From Eledone cirrhosa (Eukaryota > Mollusca > Cephalopoda > Octopoda > Eledonidae): a stretch of 64,000 nucleotides of DNA. Below are positions 38,601-50,565 of the stretch, one piece after another. Location of the stretch: positions 48,920,042 to 48,984,041 of the forward strand of contig OZ024745.1 in assembly GCA_964016885.1 (NCBI GenBank). Reading direction: 5' to 3'. Numbering within the stretch: the first letter of the stretch is position 1; each line of letters opens with the position of its first letter. A program made the translations under genes and the position numbers. The notes below the pieces were generated by a model that ran no database searches, was not told where the DNA came from, and worked only from the letters and a program-made list of their open reading frames with translations.

Positions 38601-41600
38601 CTGGATCGTTGGGAGACACTATGGTCTCCCGGATAGTAAACCAAGTCATACAGAATGGGGTCATACCAAATGACTGGCGTAGCAGCATCATCATTAACTG
38701 CTACAAGGGTAAAGGAGTTGCCCTAGATAGGGGAAACTATAGAGGCATTAAATTAATTGACCAGGTCATGAAGGTCACAGAAAAAGTTATAGCGCAACTA
38801 AGCAGAGAGCGAATTGATCTAGATGAAATACAGTTTGGGTTTGTGTCAGGTACAAGTACCACAGACGCTCTTTTCCTTGTACGACAACTACAGGAGAAGT
38901 ACTATTTATTATTGCCCTTCAGGCTATAACAGAGGAGTTCAAGACCGGCTGCCCATGGGAACTTCTATACGCAGATGATCTAACGCTCATAGCTGAATCA
39001 ATGGCTGAACTAGAGAAGAAATTCCAAACATGGAAGCATGGCCTAGAATCAAAAGGCCTTAAAATTAACCTGTCTAAGACTAAAGTTCTAGTATGTAGAA
39101 AGGAAAATAGGGCACTGGTCTCCTCTGGGAAAGGGCCATGCTCAGTTTGTAGGAAAGGAGTAGGCAGAAATTCCATTTTATGTCCCAAATGCAAAGTATG
39201 GGTGCATAAAAGATGTAGTGGGATCACAGGTAAACTAACTAAGAACATAGATTTTATATGTGGCCGGTACTCAGGTGCAATAAGTAGCAGCAAGTGCCCA
39301 CAGGATACTAGCTCATTCCATTGCCCAGATGGGGCTATAGAAATAGTGGACACCTTCTGTTACCTGGGTGACAAAATCAGCAGTGGGGGAGGGTGCTCTG
39401 AAAGTACAGTAGCTAGAGTCAGAACGGGATGGAAAAAGTTCAAAGAGCTTATACCACTATTGGCCACTAAAGGTTTCTCTCTAAAAATGAAAGGCAGACT
39501 GTATGATGCCTGCATACAAACAGCAATGTTACATGGCAGTGAGACATGAGCATTGTGTGTAGAGGATCTGCGCAAACTGGAGAGGAACGAAGCTTGCATG
39601 CTCCGTTGTGTAATAGTAATATACGTGAACGGCAAAGCATAAATGAACTAAGTGAGAAATTAGGAATAAAAGGGATCAGATGCTGTTTACTCGAGAGAAG
39701 ACTATGTTGGTATGGTCACGTGATGCGTATGAAAGACGACAGCTGTATAAAAAAGTGCAGGGCGATCGAAATAGATGGAAACTACGGAGTAGGCAGACCC
39801 AGAAAAACCTGGGATGATTTGATAAATTCCGACCTTACACACTTACACCTCTCCAAGACAATGTCACTGGACCGAGATCTTTGGCGCTACGCAGTAATAC
39901 AGAAGACCTGCCTTGCCTAAGTACAAAGCGAAACCTACAGTCAGTAGGCACCTCCTAACTAAAAATACACCCCCATCCCACTACCCTTACCCCACCCCCA
40001 TCTACTCCACCCCTTTCTCTGTAAAGTTATGTTTTTGCTACAACACCCAGTCCTAAATAAATGAGGTCGTGTAGGTGTCAAGACAAAAAAAAACACAGTC
40101 CACGCTGTAAAGTGGCCGTGTAGGTAACACGGTAAAACCCTCCCAGTCCACACTGTAAATGTGGTTGATGTTAGGAAGGGCATCCAGCTGTAGAAAACCT
40201 GCCAGACAGTCCTATATGAGCAAGACAACCAATCTTGCCTCACGTGGGACAATTCCCGTCTAAACCCATGCTAGCGTGGAAGATAGACGTTAAACGATGA
40301 TGATGAACTCTGCTAGGATGAAAGGCAAAGTGGATCTCAGTATTATTGAACTTGGAATACAGAGATCTGAAAAAAATATTCAATTCTCTGATGACTCTGC
40401 TAAATTAATTGCCTGCTGTATCATGTATAATGTGACAAATTTGTTGAGTTGTTAGAGTGTCAGATTAATACTTCATGATATTTATTCAAATCCCTTTTTT
40501 ATTCTTTTGGGGTCCATAAATAAAGTATCAGCACAGTGGTGGATTGGTGGAACTATATAAGCATCAAATATGATGCATAATCTCTGTTGGCTCCTTACAT
40601 TTTGAATTTGTCTGCAACATCACTAATGCAAGCTGTATTGGTTGTTGCCTTTTCTTAGTACAACATCAGTGGTATGGCCAATTGCTGGTCATTCACAAAA
40701 AACCTTGCCCAGGTTTCCACCTTGGAGAGGAAATTTCCAGGTACAGATCCATGGTCTTACAAGACATGGGTTCCCTGGATAATATTTGAAATTTGTATAA
40801 AGCTACCATATTGCAGAAATGTTTTCTTTTTCAATGTAGAAGTCATATTAAGAAATATAGGGGGATAATGTGTTTATGCTCCAGTCCATCTCCAAGCTGT
40901 CCTATTTTATAGATGCAAATATACAATTATTCTGAAATTTTGAAGTGCTTCGCACTCCAAGTCCCAATTATTTCTGATAATGTATTATCAACCAGTATCA
41001 GGTTTTATTTTTTAAGCAATGCATGTTTATTTACTACTTCTTTGTTACAGAAGTTTAATTTGAAATTCTAGTGTTAGTTAACTCTTTGAATGCCAGTGAT
41101 GTTTTTTTATTTTATTTTACTGTCCTAAGCTGGAATTACATATTAGTTTTTGACTATTCAAAAAATTGTTAAAAATTAAATAAGAGATATTTTGATCAAA
41201 TTAATTCTATTCACCTTGTCTGGACCTGAGCTTCACAAACTAAATTAAAAGACATACCAGTACATTTTTGATGCTCAAAACATTAAGAAAGAAGAGTTAA
41301 AACATTACAAAGTATGCAGCCCATAAAGTTTGCTTCAGCACTTAGAGTAAGATTAGGTTAGATTGTTCAGAAATATATTAGTATCATGAATTATTTGAAA
41401 TGGCTTAATTGATAGCTTTTTAACATATTCTTTCACAGAGCTGTAGCCTTGGGTCTTACTGCTGATGATATGGTATCCATTCAGAATTATACTGAAGGCT
41501 TAAAAATAAGGAATTTGCCTGAGGCTACTGCAGAGGTTTCCCCCAAAATATCAGAAGTAGAAGATTTAAAAATGAAGGTAATAACCTTGCAAAATAAAAT

Positions 41601-44600
41601 TGTCTGACTGTTAATTTGACTTTGCAGTCTTTATTTACTGTTCAGATTTGAATTTTTTTTTTGTAAAAAAAATCATTAAAAAAGAAAAAAATGCTCCTTA
41701 TTCTAATCAAACTAGTAATATTACAATCATACTACTACAAAAAAAAAATACTATTTTTGCAATATTCTGAATATTACTAGCAAGTCATATGTTTAACTGC
41801 TAAAAATAAAAAAAAAAGACTTGCTGTTGTTTTCATTCACAGTTGTTTAAATCTCTATTACTTTAATTAAAGAGTAAAGTACTATTTACTTTGTTAAAGA
41901 CTAAAATACTACTTACTTTGCTGCAGAGTCAATTGACAGTTAACTCTAAATGTTCTTTATATAAATGTAACAAGCCTTATGTGTTGTCGACATTAATCTA
42001 TATTTCATGTTGAGTTTTTCTTTTTTTGTTCATGCTTCCAAATTACTTCCACATTGATATTTTAAGCAGTATCACATCAATAAGGAAATATTTATTATTG
42101 GATATGAAAGGCAAAGTTGGCCTTGGCAGGATTTGTGAGTTTAAATCTCACCAACATCAACTTTGCCCTTCGTCCTTCCAAGCTCAAGAAAATTAAGTAT
42201 CAATCAAATATTGGGGATCAAAATATTTGACTCTTCCTTTCCTTAGAGTTGCCAAAATAAATACCATTTAAATAATGGATTCTAATTTAGGTGCAAGGCC
42301 AGTTCTTTGGGGACAGGATAAAGTCAGTTATATTTACCCCAGTATTTGACTGGTACTTTATTTTTATCAACTCCAGAAGGATAAAAGGCAAAGTTGATAT
42401 GACGGGATTTGACCCCAGAATGTATAGGGCCATAAATAAATTCCACAAAGCATTTTATCCAACAGACTAACAATTCTGCTAATCATTGTACCATTCAAAT
42501 AATGTAGTTGGCTTTACTGATTATCATTCTCCTTCCAATAAAATTATTTTCTGGCTTTGTGCCTATGTAAGAAAATATTAAAGGTAGGATTAGTCTTTTC
42601 AAACACAATTGGTTTTTTCTTCACCCTTAATAAATTTCATTGGGAGTTGTTTTGTGTAGGTGTAAACTGAAACACTCGAGAAACAAAGCTGTTATACTAT
42701 CAAGTAATCCAAGTAGTTTAATATGTCAAGCAGCAATTATTTAAAAAGAATGCCTTTAGTATTTATTGAAGATGCCCTAATGACACTAATAATACAAATC
42801 AATATTGACATCCATTTAGGGTTAATAAAAAAAAAATACCAGTGAAGTACTGGAACTGATATAATCTTCTCTTCACTCAATTTTACGGCCATGTTTCTAT
42901 GCTATAAATCAATATTTAATTTGATAGATCCTCCATCAGTTTCAACAAGAGCCTTTACTTGTTCAATCACTTGTTTTCCCTACTCATTAAATTAATGTGT
43001 ATGTGACTGAGTATTTCCCAGACTTGAGTACGCTTAATATAATTCTCAGGCTGAATCAGTATGACACATTATATGACAAGGCTGGACCTTTGAATTACAG
43101 GAATAATCCATCCAATGGGCTTCCACACAGTTTCCTTCTACCTAATTTTCCTCACTAAGTTTGGGTCAACCTGATATGGTAAAAGACACTTTCCCAAGTC
43201 ACCATGTAGTGGGGTTGAACTTGGGACCTCATGATTGCTAATTCATTAATTATGTAGCTATATCTGTATTCACATATTTAGTTTAAAATCAAAACTTCAT
43301 TTTTATTGTTGATCAGGGGCGATATTAGTGTTTAAAAACATGTATTAAAAATAAACTATAAAGGAATGATACTTGGTGAAGAGTTGAGAATGAAAATTTT
43401 TATTAACAATATTATCAGATATCAATTTTATATTGATTTTTAAAGCTTTCACCTAATTTGGAAACAGATACACATAGAAATATTTTGTTTGGTAATATTA
43501 AAACTGTTAAACAGAAATATCTATGCTTCACTTGGGCACAACACAATAAGAATGTTTCAGAACATTTTCCTTGCTAAAGCATGTAGACCTTAATAGGCTT
43601 CATACTCATGATGGGGTCCTTTTTGAGGTGTTGTTTTACAGTTGGATGCCCTTCCTGGTACAAACCCTTTAGAGTGTTGAGCTGAAAAATATTACCTCAA
43701 AAAGGATCCCATCATGAGTGAGTTGGGTAACACATAAAAAGAAGTGATGGCAATATCATATATATGTATGAAAAGTTACTCTTAATGGGGTAAAATTGAC
43801 AGCAGAAATTCATTGAGCCACACTTTCACAGAATTGACTATTATATTATAAGAAAAATAGTTTCATTCATTTAAATCTAAGAATTGTAAACACTTTTAAA
43901 GAGATGGGAATATATGTATGTGTACACATCAGTATGGATGTTTGAATATAGATTGATGGAAGGGTATTAAGAAAATCATTTCTTATGGGTATGAGAGGAT
44001 CCATGGTCTGTGGTAAATTTGATAATCGAGATGATCAATGAGTGGCTCAATGAATTGAAATGGTAGATAACAAGTTTGCTGTGATTTTAATTGTTGTGAA
44101 TATTAATCCTTTTAATACCAACCAACACTAGACTGCCTGTACTAAAGTGGTCATATTTAAATAAATATCTGGATCAAAATCTCCTAACACGAATGATGAC
44201 ATCATATTTCAGTTGGTCAACACCAACATAATATATAATAATATATAAAGTTACAGATATTTTACTGCCTTCAAAATCTTGATTAGATTGAAAATTAGTT
44301 AAAACACATAGGCAGCCTGCTCATTAGAAATATGGTTATGAAAGGGTTAATGAAATGCTTGAGAGAGGGTTTCCCACCAAAATACAAAACCAAACAGCAT
44401 CCCGTTTTGCCTGTATGCATGCAATAAAGTAGATGAGGTTGGTCTGGAGATATGGCTAAATGTTTGTATGACATGGTACTGGAATATAAATTTACAGGTG
44501 TGATACCTGCAATGAGAACATTTGAAGGTTCCTGACTGGGGCTGCTTGATTGCAGAGATTTTGTATTCCTTTGGAAGGACAAAAGAGATGGTGTGGGAAA

Positions 44601-47600
44601 TATCAAGGCAGTTATATATTCTAATATTCTTCTATTTTATTGTTTTAGTTGTTTAGGGTAGTGTCGAACACCATGCTTTGTGGCATAGAGTTACAACCTT
44701 TTATGTTCTGATTCTAAATCCTGCTGAGGTTAGCTTTGCCTTTCATTCTTAAGGGGGTTGATAAAATAAAATACCAGTAACGCACTGGGTTCAATTTAAT
44801 TGACTTTCCCCTCTCCCAAAATTGTTGGTCTTGTGCTTAATATATATATGCTTACAGTAAATATATTGATTAATTGAGGTTGCGTATGCAGCACATCTAT
44901 CAGTGAATAATGATGCAATTTGATTTAAGCACTCAACTTTATGTATTTTCTTCTAAATGTGATTTGTCAGTCAGTGATGGAGTATATGTAGAATAAGGAA
45001 AATGCAAAGTTTGGTATAGATGTTTAAAAATCCTTTATTAACAAAGCTGTGATACATATTCAATGGCGATTGTGGTTATGTGATTGTTCAATCATACAAC
45101 CAGTCACGTGATATCATCAGACAGCATATTATGTAATAAAGTTACGTTTCTGAGGCAATCCAATTTAAAGACAAGGGAATGGACAGAAATCATGTTTTCA
45201 TAACTGAAGTCCATTCCCTTGTGAACTTTAATCCTGCTCCACAGTTTTGTGCAGACATGGAGATGAAGGACTGACTAACCATCCATCTGCCATCCCTTCC
45301 CTGCATCAGTCAGGTCCACAGAGACATGCCTGACTCACATACCAAGCCTCACCCTCCACAGCTGGTGAGATACTATAGTCACAGAGTTCAATTTAGTCTA
45401 AGATGTTTTTGTTTACTGTTAGGCTCTTGTCCAGCAGATGTCAGCACCAATATATCAAAAATCCTGAACACATGTCAACACGTTGACTGCAAAATCTTAT
45501 ATCAACGACAAGTGAATTATTATTCACCCCTCCCCCCCAACATAAGTGGATAGACAAAATAATGCTTGTGTCTAGAAATTAGAATTCTACATTGCAAATT
45601 AGAAAAATTAAAGTTTCAGAATTCACATTTAAAAATAAATAAATAGGAAAATAAAATAAATAAGAAGATGTATAAATTATTATTAGAAATTAGAGTTCAA
45701 CATTGAACATTAAATATTTTGAACTAACGATTAACAATTGAAAGTTATGAGTTAAAAAATCATCAATATTTTATGTCCACTTTTAAGTAATGTTCTATAA
45801 AATGAAGTCCACGAGAGATAGGTAAAAATTGGATATTCCTGTGCCAGGAACAGGAAGTCATTCCTCCTGCATAAACAACAGAGTCCCAAAGTATATGGAT
45901 GTTCTTGTAAAAATTCTGAGTAATGCCTGCTGGATGAACAATGAAACACTCCAGCAATAATATATGAAGCTGAGGTCTCTCTATTGAATCAACACCACTA
46001 AAAGGAATCCTGGAAATATATCGGTATGTCAGAGAGCTGGTTTAAAAATTGCTTCCTTAATCACAAAATGACCTTCAGATACCCAACTAAAATAAACTCT
46101 TAAATTTGGTAAATAGAATATGGCAATTCAAAGACAAGAATATAGACTTCTCCATCAAATGGAAGATACTAGAAAAATCTCAACCATATATAAATGGGCT
46201 CAAGGCTTGCAGATTATGGGTTGATGAGAAATGGTAGATATTGAATAATTCCCACAAACCACTTAACACATACAGAGTTCTCCTTACGATGTTCTCACCT
46301 CTTTAATATTGATTTACATCTTTCTTAGTCTATCAATTTTTTCTATGTTTATGTCTACTACATTTATAGAAACTATAGGTATGCCATATGGTGATACCAA
46401 GTTTGAAATCCTAGGGGGTGTCCTTCAAGGTGATACATTTGCACGATAGTACAAGTCAACAGGTTATAATTCACTTCGTTTAATCATATTTGCTGTTTTA
46501 TACATTTTGGTGATAATCGTTATGCAACAGTTATGACCTCATCAGACAGCTAGAAATTGAACAGAAAAAACAAAAACAAAGAAGAAATAAAGCTTATTTT
46601 TGTTGTTTCCATTCATTGATATGCTCCAGGTTGATATTTGGTGTTCTTACCAGTGTTTTGAGAGAGCAACACCAAATATCAGCCTGGAGCATATCAATGA
46701 ACCGATGTTCTGTAACTTGAAATAAATATTTGTAAACACCTCAAATATATGAATCATATATTAATGATGTCTAAGATTTCTCTCACTCTGGAATTTGATG
46801 TGAGATTTAGTGCCTTTCACTTTCATATTGATTATTTTTATTTGAGAATAAAGTAATATAGCTTCTCAAATTCTTGTCTTAACTCAAGAAATGGCTTAAA
46901 GTAGGCACATACCTTTGCAACATGAAGCTGTAGATATGACAATGCTTCACAGTTACACATTGGTGTTTTATTGTAACTTATACTTGTTCAGAGCCTTAAC
47001 ATGAGTAGACCTTGATGTGAAATGAGAAAGGAAGTGAAGTGATGAAGCTTTTCATGCTTTTCAATCAGAGTACTTTGGAAACGTTTCAGAACAGTCAGAG
47101 CCTTCCACCTCACATTTGGCCTCATTAACTGATTCGCTCTGTCTAAAGCAATGCTGATGTTTTCAAATTCGTTTCCATCAATTTCAACTTCTTGAATTTT
47201 GATTTCAATTTCGCTACCCATTTTCAAATGAGAAATGAAAATAACTTTTACTGAGCTGTTATAAAATAACTTACTCTGAGCTTTTATAAAATATCTTACA
47301 CTGAGCTGTTATAAAATATCTTACTCTGAGCTGTTATAAAATAACTTACTCTGAACTGTTATAAAATAACTTACTCTGAACTGTTATAAAATATCTTACT
47401 CTGAACTGTTATAAAATAACTTACTCTGAGCTGTTATAAAATAACTTAATCTGAGCTGTTATAAAATATCTTACTCTGAGCTGTTATAATATAACTTACA
47501 CTGAGCTGTTATAAAATAACCTACCCTGAGCTGTTATAATATAACTTACACTGAGCTGTTATAAAATATCTTACTCTGAGCTGTTATAATATAACTTACA

Positions 47601-50534
47601 CTGAGCTGTTATAAAATATCTTACACTGAGCAGTTATAAAATATCTTACTCTGAACTGTTATAATACAACTTACACTGAGCTGTTATAAAATATCTTACA
47701 CTGAGCTGTTATAAAATATCTTACACTGAGCTGTTATAAAATATCTTACTCTGAGCTGTTATACTATAACTTACACTGAGCTGTTATAAAATATCTTACT
47801 CTGAGCTGTTATAATATAACTTACACTGAGCTGTTATAAAATATCTTACTCTGAGCTGTTATAATATAACTTACACTGAGCTGTTATAAAATATCTTACA
47901 CTGAGCAGTTATAAAATATCTTACTCTGAACTGTTATAATATAACTTACTCTGAGCTGTTATAATATAACTTATACTGAGCTGTTATAAAATATCTTACA
48001 CTGAGCAGTTATAAAATATCTTACACTGAACTGTTATAATATAACTTACTCTGAGCTGTTATAATATAACTTACACTGAACTGTTATAAAATATCTTACA
48101 CTGAACTGTTATAAAATAACTTACTCTGAACTGTTATAATATAACTTACACTGAGCTGTTATAAAATAACTTACTCTGAACTGTTATAATATAACTTACT
48201 CTGAGCTGTTATAATATAACTTACTCTGAACTGTTATAAAATATCTTACTCTGAGCTGTTATAATATAACTTACACTGAGCTGTTATAAAATAACCTACC
48301 CTGAGCTGTTATAATATAACTTACACTGAGCTGTTATAAAATAACCTACCCTGAGCTGTTATAATATAACTTACTCTGAGCTGTTATAATATAACTTACA
48401 CTGAGCTGTTATAAAATATCTTACACTGAGCAGTTATAAAATATCTTACACTGAACTGTTATAATATAACTTACTCTGAGCTGTTATAATATAACTTACA
48501 CTGAGCTGTTATAAAATATCTTACACTGAACTGTTATAAAATAACTTACTCTGAACTGTTATAATATAACTTACACTGAGCTGTTATAAAATAACTTACT
48601 CTGAGCTGTTATAATATAAATTACACTGAGCTGTTATAATATAACTTACACTGAGCTGTTATAAAATAACTTACACTGAGCTGTTATAAAATATCTTACA
48701 CTGAACTGTTATAAAATAACTTACTCTGAACTGTTATAATATAACTTAATCTGAACTGTTATAAAATAACTTACACTGAGCTGTTATAAAATATCTTACT
48801 CTGAGCTGTTATAATATAACTTACACTGAGCTGTTATAAAATATCTTACACTGAACTGTTATAAAATAACTTACTCTGAACTGTTATAATATAACTTACA
48901 CTGAGCTGTTATAAAATAACTTACTCTGAACTGTTATAATATAACTTACTCTGAGCTGTTATAATATAACTTACTCTGAACTGTTATAAAATATCTTACT
49001 CTGAGCTGTTATAATATAACTTACACTGAGCTGTTATAAAATAACCTACCCTGAGCTGTTATAATATAACTTACACTGAGCTGTTATAAAATATCTTACA
49101 CTGAGCAGTTATAAAATATCTTACTCTGAACTGTTATAATACAACTTACTCTGAACTGTGATAATATAACTTACTCTGAGCTGTTATAATATAACTTACA
49201 CTGAGCTGTTATAATATAACTTACAGAGCTGTTATAAAATAACTTACACTGAGCTGTTATAATATAACTTATTCTGAGCTGTTATAAAATAACTTAATCT
49301 GAACTGTTATAAAATAACTTACACTGAGCTGTTATAAAATATCTTACTCTGAGCTGTTATAATATAACTTACTCTGAACTGTTATAAAATAACTTACTCT
49401 GAGCTGTTATAATATAACTTACTCTGAGCTGTTATAAAATAACTTACTCTGAACTGTTATAAAATAACTTACTCTGAACTGTTATAATATAACTTACACT
49501 GAGCTGTTATAAAATAACTTACTCTGAACTGTTATAATATAACTTACTCTGAGCTGTTATAATATAACTTACTCTGAACTGTTATAAAATATCTTACTCT
49601 GAACTGTTATAAAATAACCTACCCTGAACTGTTATAAAATAACTGAGCTATAAAGAAATTATTTTCTATAAAGCTGTAAAGAAGTGTTGCTTTCTCAGAA
49701 TTGCTATGAAATGATATTCTCAAACTGTTAGCTTGTAGATTTTTAGTCACATGACCATTATGATGTCATAAGTAAAAGAAACAATATTGGCTTATGTGTG
49801 TGTATATGTGTATGTATGTCATCATCATCATCATCATTTAACATCCGTGTTCCACGCTTGCATGGGTTTGGACGGGGGTTTTCCCACTTGAGGCAAGAGT
49901 GATTGTCTTGCTCGCATAGGACTGTCTGGCGGGTTTTCTACAGCTGGATGCCCTTCCTAACACCAACCACATTTACAGTGTGGGGCTGGGAGGTTTTTAC
50001 CGTGTTGCCTACACGGCCACATTACAGCGTGGACTGTGTGTTTTTTTGTCGTGACACCTACACGATCTCGTTTGTTTCGGCCTGGATGTTGTGGCACCAA
50101 CATAACTTTACATTGAAAGGGGCGGTGTGGATGGGGTGGGGGTGGTGGGACGGGGTGTATTTTGTTAGAGATGCCTACTGACTGTAGTAGGTTTTACTTT
50201 GTATTTAGGTAAGGCGGGTCTTCTCTATTACTGGAGAGGTGTAAGTGTGTGAGATCGGAATTTATCAGCTCGTCCCAGGTTTTTCTGGGTCTGCCTATTC
50301 CGTGGCTACCGTCTATCTTTATTGCCCTGCACTTTGTTATACAGCTGTCGTCTTTCATGCGCATCACGTGACCATACCAACGTAACCTTCTCTCGAGTAA
50401 ACAACATCTGATCCCTCTTATTTCTAATTTTTTCCTTAGTTCGCTTATGCTTTGCCGTTCACGTATGTTACTATTACACATCCAGCGGAGCATGCAAGCT
50501 TCGTTCCTCTCTAGTCTGCGTATATCCTCTGCAC

Positions 50535-50565
<31 letters not shown>

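Larger units (their letters stand above)
35740..40305 (+). mobile_element. RTE-like LINE copy C, near full length but inactivated
   Basis: It runs from the tandem 5' units to a 3' tail ending ACGTTAAACGATGATGATGA. Damage: QETRWRG region altered (CCVKGGGVG), a nested RTE end at 37226-37648, a 235-bp deletion at about 38900 that removes AFVDLEKAFD and VHQGS, TGA for Trp at 39547, and a small deletion at about 39608. It is more diverged than A and B, so an older insertion. Confidence 0.87.

Noticed and set aside
45171..45222. 14-bp perfect inverted repeat as a terminator or ncRNA
   Set aside because: Short stem in AT-rich eukaryotic intron with no supporting context.
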